Source: Trichaptum fuscoviolaceum (Eukaryota > Basidiomycota > Agaricomycetes > Hymenochaetales > Trichaptaceae). From it: a stretch of DNA of 64,000 bases. The notes below the pieces were generated by a model, which was given only the letters and a program-made list of their open reading frames with translations, did no database searches and was not told where the DNA came from. Location: assembly GCA_910574455.1 (NCBI GenBank), contig CAJSYZ010000005.1:6386001-6450000 (forward strand), read 5' to 3'. Numbering within the stretch: the stretch's first letter is position 1; the number at the start of each line of letters is the position of its first letter. Positions 1 to 10,678 of the stretch are shown here, piece by piece. A program made the position numbers and the translations under genes.

Positions 1-2391
1 GGGTCGAGAATGCAAGCCTAACGGAAGATCACATATTTGCAGCTCTTTCAGATACTCCACGTTGACAACACGACCAGCGATAGTCACCTCTTTCGTTTCG
101 GACAGACGTTCGAACTTTTCAACGCAAAAGGTCACCAAGTCGCCAATGAAGTTGTGTAGCTTGAGTGCGATGGGGAGGGACTTGAAGTCCTGCTTCTTCA
201 AGACTTCTGCGGCTTCCTTATGCGCATCCTCGGCCTCCTCAGGCTCGGCCTCCTTCAAGTTGTCCCTTGCCTTCTTGGCCTGCCTTTCTTGGTTGATATA
301 CATACGTGTTGGCAATTCCTCCGAACCTATATAGTCCAGCGAGGCCATCGCATTGAAGCCGTAATCCTCGTCTTCAAGTGATAGAGTGAAGGCAGAGTCT
401 GATTTCCCCGAAAACCCATCTACTTCGGTGCTAACTCGAACACGCTTTAAGAATTTATTCCTTTCTTCTGAATTGTCATCTTTCGTCGTTGGCATTACGC
501 CACAAGATAGAATCTCCTTATATTTTTCGTTCTTAGGGTTATCGAAGATATCGCATAAAGATTGCTGATCCTCAGTATTAAGGATGTTTTGTATCTTCTC
601 CTCCATTTTGATGACCTGCTCTTTTAAGAGCAGGAAGAGGGCGAAGTTAAATTCGAGTGCGCCGTGAAAGCGCGGAAGGAAGGATTTGAACATAGTGTTG
701 ATGCCCATCACGTCCAAGAGATCATAGTTTGCAGGTTGCCCAAGCTCTGGCACTTCCTCTGCGTTTTCGTCGTACTCGGTACGGAGATTTCCTTTCAGCG
801 TCTCCAAGTCTTCACTCTTTGCAACCAAATTCTGGTAATGGAATCGCGGACTCGGAAGCTTCGTGTCCGAGTCGGGGGGGTTGTCAGACTGGAGCGTATT
901 GTGTAAGCTCACTAGTAGGACCTTTATTCGACATGGTCGGGTCCTCGTTACGTTTAACGCCACTAGGCTGAGTGTTGGGCTCAGTAGCCTCAGCTTCGCG
1001 AAGTTCTGTGTTCGGGGGTTTATTCTTCGGGTTCTTCCCCTTCTTCTTCTTCGCTGACTTGTTCGTGTTGGGTGAGCCGGCCTCAGGCTGAGTCGTGACG
1101 GTGCCGGCCTCAGGCTGAGTCGTGACGGTGCCGGCCTCAGGCTGAGTCGTGACGGTGCCGGCCTCAGGCTGAGTCGTGACGGTGCCGGCCTCAGGCTGAG
1201 TGGCGGGCTTAGTCTCAGTCGGTGGGTAGATGAAGGACTTGTGCAAGGTCGAAACCTTTCTGTACAATGCGGATGGTTTCACACCCGTATCGGCGACAGG
1301 TTTTTTACTGGCCGGCTCAATCTTGAACGAATCTAGTTCCGGATATGCGTACCGGAACGCCTTGAACAAGTCATCTCTGGCATTCTCGCACAGAGAGCGG
1401 ATGGCGGTGGCGGCGGCCGCATGCTCCAACTGCCAGTGCCATGTGAATCATGTAAACGAATGAAGACGCAGAGCAGTAACTTGAACATCAAACTTACTTC
1501 AGCAAACGCTGATACTACCAAACCATACATGTGCTGCACTTGGATGGTAGAGCGATGATTCTCGCCGTCGGCCATCTCCGTTTTCAAGTCAATGATTTGG
1601 AGAGTCCTCTTGAGCGATTTGAGCTTCACGTAGAGAGTACTGTTCGGCTGCTCTTCCTGAAGCTCATTCGCGATTTCATTGAGACTTTTGATCACGGAGG
1701 TGAGGTCGTTTGGAAGGTCTGCCGTCAAGCCCTTTTTTAGCTCTTTGATGGCGATGCGCGACTTGGAAACGCTGTACTTCAGGCATTCGTCGAGTTCTCG
1801 TATCAGGTTTTCAACATCTCTCTGCAGCGATTGCCACTTTAACCTTCCCGCCTCTGCCTCATCCCCGCGCTTCGACTCCAAGGACCAAAAATGCTCTTGA
1901 GGAGCGTCGACAGCCATTTCAGCCCTGATCTTTTGGCCCAGATCATAAACGGTATTAGTTTTCCCCGGGCCCACGCGCGCCTCCCAAGTAGCGTCCCCTA
2001 CGTCTTCCTCCAGATGGCGTAACGCGATTCCCGCAAGCGGTTCTGCTTCAACACGCAGTTCCGACATTTGGCGCAAAATTTCTTGTGCAAGCGGAACACT
2101 TCGACTACGGTAGTTTTCCCATGATGACTTTGCTTTCGTCACGAGTTCATCTGCTACTTCAGAGGAATAAGACTGTGAAGTGTTGGTGGAGTCCAACAAT
2201 GCTTTGCCTCCAGAATCCGTTGGTGACTCTAATACTATATCATCTGCTCGCACAACTTTGGTGTGTTCCTTTGGAAGGCGAAGCGACACCCTTTCAGGAG
2301 TACTGTCTTGCAGTAATATCCGCCCTATTTGACCATAATGATCATGAGTATTTTGCTGGTTGTAACGATCAAGCAGTATACTACATACCAT
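1..2391 (-). CDS. Unrecognised charged, helix-rich protein; 3' end cut by window
   Basis: I do not recognise this gene. The minus strand is open from 2391 to 1498 and then, after a well-formed 68-nt intron (1430-1497, GTAAGT donor, GGCAG acceptor, phase 0), from 1429 to 884. A second long open stretch in another frame then runs from about 880 to position 1 with similar acidic, lysine-rich composition. The first part is predicted mostly helical and Glu/Lys/Leu rich. The second exon holds a perfect tandem repeat of a nine-residue unit (TQPEAGTVT), followed by a KKKKGK basic stretch. The jump of frame at 880-890 has no intron of plausible length (only 24 nt fits a GT-AG pair), so it is either a lesion or a sequence error beside a run of seven Gs (874-880). 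The start is uncertain: the ATG at 2391 overlaps a GTATGT donor-like site. It is divergent to the next gene across a palindrome-rich spacer. It may be transposon cargo or host; the sequence does not decide. Confidence 0.55.
1079..1203. repeat. 27-bp tandem repeat inside coding sequence
   Basis: About four and a half near-identical copies of a 27-bp unit, each containing GCCTCAGGCTGAGTCGTGAC. The unit is a multiple of three and encodes TQPEAGTVT on the minus strand, so copy-number change would keep the frame. The unit itself contains the near-palindrome GCCTCAGGC. Confidence 0.9.
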
Positions 2392-3850
2392 ACGGACTGG
2401 TTATTTCGGACTCCGTTGCAATCTCTATGGCAGGTGACAGCCCATTGAGTAGTACTGATTGATGCTTGAGCCCTATTTAATAACATTCAAGATGCCAGTG
2501 ATGACCATGCCTGTGAGTGATGAATTACTATTAAACCGTATAGTACTACACACCGAAGGCCTGCAATGCTTCTTTGATTGTGCTAGCCTTAGCCTGAGGC
2601 TGAGTCTTGTCATCATGCAAGTCTACCGCAGGACTGGTTGTCATTGTTTATTGTGCAGTTAGACTCGGAGTCTGCCAGCCTGCCAGTGAGTGAGCCTGAG
2701 TGACACGGCGATGGGCACTGGGTCAGGGTCGCAGCCTTGGCGTAGTAGTATGTACTACTATGTAGTACTTGTTACAATTTGAACTCAGCTTATCACTGAT
2801 CATGATGCTGTCTCAGATAGTATTAGTAAGTCGGAGCCTCAAGTTCCGAGTGGCGCTAGGACCCCGAGGAGTCCGAATAGTACTACTACTACTAGTAGTA
2901 TCATACTCAGGCTAGGCCTGCCGGAAACTCTTGAATGGATGGGTTTTATCCGGACAAAACACTTCAACTTGAACTGTGGATTCTCTTACTACTAGTAGTA
3001 CTAGAATTCGGAAAAGAGCGGGACTGGGAACTTTTAGCGCAATTTTAGTCGGACTGCCGGGCAGGCCTTTGGCAGTCCTTTCATCCGGACTCCGTACCCG
3101 GGCCATGCCTTCAAGTTGGTTGCATCATGATCCGGGGATGGTTACTATCCAAATCCGATAAAAGCTTTGGCAGGCCTTTAAGTTGTGCCGGGCCACTGCC
3201 GGGGTCTGCCGCCTCCGAGTCAACTTCAAGTTGAACTTGAAGTTGCCACTGGCAGTGGTACAAGCCTTAGGTCGGAAAAAAGAATCGAAGTTCAGGATTG
3301 GCGCCCGGTCTTTCAGAGAAGAATTCAGCAACAACTTGAATACTACTACTAGTATAGGGCATTGTTAGCCAAACTTGCAACTTGAACAGGCCTCCGCACT
3401 TTTTGGGGTGATTTAGCTGGAAATTTACTTCACATTTTTCAAATTTTGATTCCTTCAAATACTATCTGGAATGCCAGTGTACTACTACTACTACTAGTAG
3501 TAAGCCTAGAGCCTGAGCTCAAACTTTTCAAAGAACAATTATCCGGACAACTTGAACTTGAAGGCCCGGCATGATCATCTGCGCCGGTGTCACGGCCCGA
3601 GCAGTAGCCTGAGTATATAGTACTCAGGCTAAGGCTGGCACTGGCAGTACTAGTACTAGGGCTTCAACTTGAACTTGTTCAAGTTCAAGTTGCTGGGGTC
3701 CTGTGCCACTGTGGCACTGCTGCCACCAGTGCTGGCGACCACTGGGCAGCCTGCGGGTATGGTTTCAACTCAAGTTACTACATAGTAGTACCGACGGGGC
3801 CACAGCGGCGTGTGCTAGTGATCCCCCTGTTGCCGTATAAGTACTCACTG
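2392..3850. repeat. Palindrome-saturated intergenic tract
   Basis: No gene is visible between the two divergent genes. The tract is packed with short, often nested palindromes: TACTACTAGTAGTA at 2887-2900, a 25-nt near-perfect palindrome of CAACTT/AAGTTG arms at 3221-3245 followed directly by CCACTGGCAGTGG, an 11-bp-armed CAACTTGAACT/AGTTCAAGTTG structure near 3664-3691, and many CACTGGCAGTG, GACTCGGAGTC and GCCTGAGGCT units. Most share a core ACT-NNN-AGT. The tract covers both likely promoters. Confidence 0.8.
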
Positions 3851-3908
3851 AGCTGAAAGCTCGAGCCCACTTTCACTATTCAAGTTGCTCTTTGACAAGA
3901 CTCTGAAA

Positions 3909-5840
3909 ATGTCATACCTCTACTTCAGCGATCCGGATGACCATGATACAGACTCGGACACTGGCAGTACTACTAGTGACGACTCGTATTCAAGTTACGA
4001 GGCGGATCCTCTTAGTGGTAGGAAACTCAAATCATCTAACATCGAGCGCAAGACTCAATTGAAGACAGATGGTCGTCTACTTTCTCTAGACTTTCACGGC
4101 TCTACAGGCTTCGTCGAAGGCGATCTCCTCAAACGACTTGACGTGTTCGCTAAGAACTCGAACGTCGGAATCCAGGCCATTGACACACTCTCCACGAAGA
4201 TAGTTAACGAGATACGGCATAATCATTATCGCCGTTATGCGACCCAGAATGACAAACTTCTTCTCTCCACGGTGGCCATCTTTAAGATAGTGGTCCAACA
4301 GACAAGACGAGCCCTTCATGATTACCAAGAGGAGCTAGACAAAGTCAAGAAAAGGCAGTTGTTGATAAACTTCCGGGCAGTACGGAACTTGACTAATCTC
4401 CTCAAGTACATGGGCGACTTGAATGATGTGCACCTTACAAACGTAAGTCATAAATTCATTACAACTCGGACTTGCCACTGGCAGTGTACCAGTCGTGATA
4501 ATATTTGTACTGACTTTCTTCTCCGGTGATTGCCAGTGGACGTCCGCTGAATTTGCTATTCGGAACACTGTAGGCGATATAAGGTTAATGGTGTGGTGTT
4601 GGCGCTTGCGGAGCTCCTTCCAAGTTCTGAGTTCATATCGCGAGAACGCCGAGAGTACTATACTAGGTTCATCAATGGTACCGGATGGTCGAAATTTCTG
4701 GATCGCGTAACGGTCTTTTATCACTCACACTACGTGTTCTATCCAGTTGGCTTAAAAGGGGATGGGAGGTGGATACACCAGAATTCCATATTCTCCTGCT
4801 TTCAGAACAAGTTCTTCGAATCCTCTTACCTTAATGATGCTAGTACGCGTCACGGTCGAGGCATGATTCGACTTCCGACGGCGATCCAAAACTCTACTAC
4901 CAATGACAACTACTCTCACCCGCACACCATGGAATTTTCGCTGCCAGTGTTCACATCAGGCCTTGACTCGTCCACGTCGACAGTGCAGCGCACGGCTTCC
5001 GGGCGTGACCCTAATGACTCGCCAGTGGTAATAGGGGGTCCTGTGCAAGCGTTGAGGTTCTTCGTCCCTCTGCTTATATGGTCGTACAACGCGTGCAAGG
5101 AATGTTTGGTTTTGTTAGATGCCCTCATTGCACAAGTTCATCAGGAAGTCTCCATCCCAGACTCATTGGCAGGTTCGGCATCGGCAGATCGAACACCGAA
5201 AATGAAGGTAGAAGTTGATTACTCCGCTGTATTTCTACACGGTTCAGCGGTGGATGTACGCCACCGATTGGCACGCTCAGGCGACCTCGTCAAGCTTGTT
5301 TCCGTCATCGACGCTGTGGAGAAGGAGGATGCTGTTCAGGATACCACAAAGCCATCCATCAAATTGTACACTGTTGGTGAAGTGGGCAAGATGGAGGATG
5401 CTGTACACCGGCAGAAGTTCGAGGATGAACTACGCAAAGAACGCCAGACCTTCCTGAACAAATTCAATTTGATCAAGAAATGTCTATTAATTCTTACGGA
5501 CGACCTCTTTATGCACGTAATCCTCCATCTCAACGTTCGACCGACAGTACAAGAACGGGCGGGAGTAGTCGCCAGCAACCCTCTTGTCAAGGTCCTCGAG
5601 GGTGATTTACGTGGCTTAGTCCAGAAACTTCACCAATCCGATGACGATTATGACTTCAACCGCGAGAACCTTTTTTCGACAGAGCGCGAGATGGATTCTT
5701 TCGTCTCCACAGCAGTTGGTAGTGAATCAATTTTTTGTGAAGACTACAAAATCTTACTAGCGCTTCTCGAAAACCTTAATCCTCTTGGAGACGACTCTTC
5801 GAACATCAGCTCGGGACCCATTCGCGATGGTAGTAACTAG
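3909..5840 (+). CDS. Unrecognised two-exon protein, about 596 aa
   Basis: I do not recognise the family. I start it at the ATG at 3909. Exon 1 (3909-4442) ends at a clean GTAAGT donor in phase 0. Exon 2 (4584-5840) is one long open frame. The only acceptor that joins the frames in phase is an AAG at 4581-4583, which is weak; the TAG at 4571-4573 would lead straight to a stop. The N-terminus is Asp/Ser rich and partly encoded by ACTACTAGTGAC-type palindromic sequence. Residues about 50-175 look like an all-helical domain. The C-terminal half is also helical and acidic, with no membrane segment. The 141-nt intron contains CCACTGGCAGTG, so the palindrome family has entered this gene. It converges on the transposase gene. 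It could be cargo of the transposon or a flanking host gene; the second copy is cut before the matching region. Confidence 0.6.
4469..4484. repeat. CACTGGCAGTG palindrome inside an intron
   Basis: A near-perfect odd-length palindrome lies in the intron of the plus-strand gene, one unit of the dispersed ACT-NNN-AGT family. Confidence 0.7.
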
Positions 5841-6421
5841 GGTGCTCAGGCAGGTCCGGCTTCTACGATATTGACCCTCACTCATGTGGGATAACTTTGT
5901 GCTTGTACTGTGTCGCAAATGTCTACTATACTAGTACGCAATAAGGACTCGGAGGCTTTTTTTTCATTCTACATTCCGTTCAAGTTATTACTATTCGAAT
6001 ATTTCATTTATGTTTATGAGAAGGTTATTCAATTTGTCAACTTGAAGGGTTGTACTGATATTTTTCATCAGTTTACTCCCTTTTCAAGCTCCTCTGTGCT
6101 GTACTACTAATCTGCGAGCGCAGCGCAGATTAGTAGTACTAGTATTGGTATAGTTTGAAAACGTTGGTATTGTGATGTGAATGTTTTCTTGATTACTACT
6201 TGTATTAAATAAAATAGAAAGTTTATTTAGCTTGAAGGTCTAAGTTCAAGTTGTGCCAGCCTGCCAGTGAGTGTACTCCGACTCCGACTCCAAGTCGGAG
6301 TCTACTTATTACTAGTAAGTACTACTAGTACTAGTAGTAAAATGGACATCGTAGTACAGAGAATTCCAACCATCGTGCCTACTGTACTTTGTGTGCTAAA
6401 TGAAGAGTTTGTTTTTTATCA
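5841..6421. repeat. Intergenic spacer between convergent genes, palindrome-rich
   Basis: No gene is visible. The spacer holds AT-rich DNA, GACTCCGAC/GTCGGAGTC arms near 6278-6301, an ACTAGTA-type run near 6302-6340 and the strong hairpin described separately. Confidence 0.7.
6101..6139. terminator. Perfect 16-bp stem, 7-nt loop hairpin between convergent genes
   Basis: Left arm 6101-6116 (GTACTACTAATCTGCG) and right arm 6124-6139 are exact reverse complements; the loop is AGCGCAG. It lies about 260 bp after the stop of the plus-strand gene and 285 bp after the stop of the minus-strand transposase. It could mark transcript ends for both, or be a miniature inverted repeat. The terminator role is inference; the inverted repeat is plain in the sequence. 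Confidence 0.55.
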
Positions 6422-9400
6422 TTATCTACTTTCGTACAATGTTTCGTGCATGTGCATGTCTACAAATCGGTTAACATAGAATCTATCATAAAAGTCCAAG
6501 GACTCCTCGGGTGTCAATGACTTTGGAGGACATTCATCACCCTTTGGCACCCCAAGGAGGTGAGCCAAACGAAAGATATCCCCTATACCTATCACAAATA
6601 GCTTCGGAGCCTTGCAGTCACGGTGGTAGTAGTGACGTCTGCCACTGGCTTTCACACCAGGACAGGTGGTAAAGGTGTCTAACTCATATTCCGGCTCGAC
6701 AATCCACATACTTGTTTTTTGGTCAGGCGAGTCTCCAACACGCTTGAAAAATTGGACGAGAGCGCATTCCTGACGTTTCAATTTACTAACGGCAAAGGAG
6801 AAAAGAAGCATAACTCGGGCAACTCGCATTCCTGCAAACCCCTTTTTGCGAGTATTAACGAACAAGGACTGCATCACGTCTTGCCTTTCCGCGCCAAGAG
6901 GGATTGGACCTGATCACCTCCCTCATTGCTTGTTCTATAGGGATCGATTCGCCACGGAAGGCAAAGAAAGCGGTGGCTGAATGGAAAATTGAAAAGTCAT
7001 TGCTTATGTCCAATTCAACTGCTGGTTCGGCTCTGCCAGAGGAGCCCCTTAAGTTGGAGTTGTGCTTCTCGTACTTGTTGAATAAGTAGTCTTTAATGAG
7101 CTGTGGGAGTTTTCGGAGCTCTGGATGGCCTTTTATCGCCGCAAGAGCGTTAAGTTGCTTAGGGTACACCGTACTGGACTCTGCAAGGATGATATCAAAG
7201 AAGTCAGATGTGCAGCACCAAAAGCATGGGTTACTAAGTACTAATACTTACGTGACTTCGAAGCCATTAACATCAAGCTCAAAGGGTCATTTCTGCCACC
7301 CAAGCGCATCTGGCGTTCAGCATGTAGTATGTCATGAACCGCAAGATGCTGAGGCCCATGCACTAAGCTTTCGGGATCTTCCAGGTCTGCAATTTCGTTG
7401 AGTTCATTATTGCCCACAATGTCATCGAAGAAGTCCTCTGTATCATCAGCTGCGCCAGCTACGGGTGTATCATGATCATGGTGCATCTGCTCCTTCCGAA
7501 TTTGGGTCCTCTCAGCCTGAGCGTCATCTGTCTCCGACTCTGACATATTCCTGCGCAGAACATCTTGCAAAGCTCTCCATGAAGCCTCAGCCAGAGGACT
7601 TTCCAGCATTCCACGCCTCTTGAAGTCTGCCCTCGATGCAATAAGTTTACTGAGACGTTGGTTTGCTGTGATCATCTGACCCAAAGGATCATTTCTGTTT
7701 GAGCGTCGCCATGTTTCCTTCACCGCGTAAATGTGTTTATTCTCTGTGATCGATGAACACAGACCACTCGGTGCAGCGAACAGAGGGATCATTGTAGGAT
7801 AGTGGATCATGGCATGCTGTCGTGGAAGTGAGAAGTTATCCCGGATGCCTTTAGCTATGAATATTTGCCGATAACGGTGAAAGTGATCCAAAGAGGCTTT
7901 GATTTGATCAAGAGTTGAGACTGTAATCGTGTACCGACGCACAAGGTAACAGAAGTCAAGAAATGCACTCAATGCGCGAATCATATCATCGTGCGCAATG
8001 CCCACAATAGCCGGAAGATACACCTAAGCAAGTTGCATCAAATATCAGCAAACCACCGCCTCGAACAAGACAGAAAGGTCATATACTTTCATAAGTGCCT
8101 TAGAATCATTGCCTGTCCATTGCTTGAAGCCTCGGCCTTCGGGAAATCTGCGAAGTCCAGGAAAAGGAGCAGCAACTCTGATTCTACGCGGAGATTAGCA
8201 GCAGTATTCACATTAAACAACTTGTGAAAAAACAGCACCTTTTATCCACAACGTCCAGCTCTGTCGTGGTCAAGCTCTGGCAAATCCACTCAACAAGGTG
8301 ATCCTTAAATACGCCTTTGATCATTTGGTGCAGTAGGTCCGGAGAAATGAGATCGCATATATCTGCACGTGGAAAGTCATTGGTGAAGGGCTATGGAGCA
8401 TAGTCGTGGTCAGCTCACATTGTATGGAGAGTTTAGAACACTTACCACAATATCTTGGTGGAACCCATACTCTTTTCGAACCGTTGCTCTACTTATGCTG
8501 TTGTCATCCACCTGTTCTATCAATCGTTCGTGTAGCTCTTTTGTTCGAGGATTTGTAACAAATTCCGGATTATCTAGATTCTTGTGAGGTGATGTACATC
8601 TATATGGCCACAGTAAGTCATTTTCTCTAACTCGAGTTGGATGTGATTTTTGGAAAGGACAATACTTACTTGCAGCACCATCCAGTGCATATTGCGCATA
8701 GACTCACCTGTTCCGGATAATCGGCTATATACGAGCCGAGTCCGAGAACTGACCTACGCAAGTGACCATCAGGGCACCGGAGAATGGTTTGTTCATTGTT
8801 TATGGACATTGCTGTCTTCAGTGGACTCAAGATTCTTGATATAGATGAATGAAAGATTTGATGTCTAAAGCGACGGAAGTCATCTGACTTTTCATACTGC
8901 CGTTCAGCTGCAAAGCATCAGAACTTGAACACAAATGAATAGCTCAGTTTTTGACACACACTCTTTGGTATTGCTAGAAATGCTACGAGCTGGACTGTAT
9001 TCAGCTTTTGGGACCGCCGGGCCTTGTTAGATACATTTCCTATTGAAAGATATAACGGATAATATTCGTTGTTGCCAGTTCCAACGGAGACTGTTGTCTT
9101 GTCGCTCCCTAAGATGACCGGAACGAACATAGACCCATGGACCGCTTTATCTTCGGCGAAGATTTTGTTCTAAGTCAAGGATTATCAATACACTTCTTCC
9201 AACTTTGAATGCTGCATGATTCATGACTTACAGCCTGTTCCCAAGCAAAGTTTCCGGACATGTAGTTTCTGAAGACTCGTTCTTTGTTGTCATCAGAGTC
9301 CTCCTTCGGCTGATACTCACGAAACGGGACATAGTCGAATTCGCCTTCCAAAGCTGGATTATCCACCAAATTCCGGATCACTTCCAAAGGATCCCGATAC

Positions 9401-10400
9401 CAAACATCATATTCTTTCCTCTTCCATGACTCGGTGTTCTCATTTGTCACCTTTTGGCCATTGTCGTCTGTGTAGAAGTTACTAAAGGATTTCCAAGACA
9501 CATCACCGACTTTCGTAGCATCAATGACGTTATACAATTTTTTGCGCGTCTCCATTGAGTAGCGTACTAGTTGAACCCAGATCTAAGTCATCGTCAGGCT
9601 CTGTCGCATCCAATTTGGAACATCCGCAAGATTTTACATTCTCCGCCGCCTGAATCAGCTGATAAGCCTTCATGATTCCCAGAAGCTTTGTTATGTTCCC
9701 AGCAGACATTTGCTCTTCTCGATAGAGAAAATCTGCGAGCTCAAAATCTGCTCGACACGAATAGGGAAACCAGTCATTTGACGCAGATTCGTTTCGCGGA
9801 GCGGGTGATTCTTCATATTCTAAGAAGTTCCCTTCTGTATCGCATGGAGTGGCTGCACAATGTTTGGTGTCAAAATGCTACAGTAAACCGGGAACAATTA
9901 ATTTGGCGCGCACCATTCAAGTATCTGTGATACACCTTCAAGTTATCCTCACTCTCCTTATAATCTCCAATGTCGGAATCCAAGTCTTCAGAACGGCCAC
10001 TGTCACTTCCGGTGACAGAATGGGACAGAGAATGAGGTCTGTCCAAATCTTGAAGCAGCTCGTCTCGGCCTATACTGAGCATCGAGATATCCTGTGTAAG
10101 CATGGAAATATCGTAATCGTAGGAGTCAGAGCCGCTCTCAGAATGACCCTCTGTTGGAAGTTCGGACGACCTCAGGAGAGCTCCAAGTTGAGGACTTGGA
10201 GCTTGTATGGGTCGAATAGGTGACGATTCATATTCGTGACCACAGGCAGAAGAACTTGCCAAGAATGACGTCGGATGAGCTGAATATTCATGTCTTGCTC
10301 TTCCAGATTGACTCTTGAACGTCCTACTACAGCCGGGCAAGGTGCATCGAATAGTTGGTGGAAAATGAAAGGGATCGTGCTTTTTCCGTGTCGCTGGCAT
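6422..10400 (-). pseudogene. Plavaka transposase, copy 1, frame-broken
   Basis: This is an intron-rich transposase of the Plavaka family (Agaricomycete CACTA-like elements), which would cut and rejoin the element ends. Visible in order: a C2H2 zinc finger (CTLPGC, then HEYSAH), an MSAGNITKLL block, a YDVWYRDPLEVI block, FVPVILGSDKTTVSV (probable first catalytic Asp), SPDLLHQIIKG (probable second Asp), a SITENKHIYAVKETW block (probable catalytic Glu) and a C-terminal helical part ending at 6422. Two lesions set it apart from copy 2: one extra base near 9535 after GACGCGCAAAAAA, giving a TAA within a few codons, and a 2-bp loss near 6855, giving TAA after a VLVR block. I start it at the ATG at 10400, just before the zinc finger; an in-frame ATG at 10643 would leave only 35 bp to the divergent gene. 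Confidence 0.85.
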
Positions 10401-10678
10401 CAACTTGAATGTAACCTCAGTAGTAGTACACGTTGACAATTGGGACTCACAGCTGAGCCTCACTGGCACTGGCAGGCTGCTAGCACTGGCAGTGACTCGG
10501 ACTCGGAGTGCCACTGGCAGTGAACTTGAACCTGAGTTAAAATTAGTCATAGAGTAGTCACGGTAGTAGTGGGCGTAAATTTTCAACTTGTCTAAGATAG
10601 ACGCCCCCGCCTCCCTGATCTTGAACTTGCACCTTCGACACATCTTATCATCATACAAGTCTCAAAACACTGCACAAA
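10401..10678. promoter_or_regulatory. Bidirectional spacer of transposon genes with palindrome cluster
   Basis: This stretch separates the divergent transposase and accessory ATGs and probably acts as a shared promoter. At 10440-10530 it contains a dense cluster of CACTGGCAGTG, GACTCGGAGTG and AGCCTCACTGGCAC-type units. The stretch is also open in the transposase frame up to an ATG at 10643, so some of it could be coding. Relative to copy 2 it carries one extra GCCAGT hexamer. Confidence 0.5.

Noticed and set aside
2392..3850. CRISPR-like array
   Set aside because: Repeats are irregular palindromes without constant repeat and spacer lengths, and the DNA is eukaryotic.
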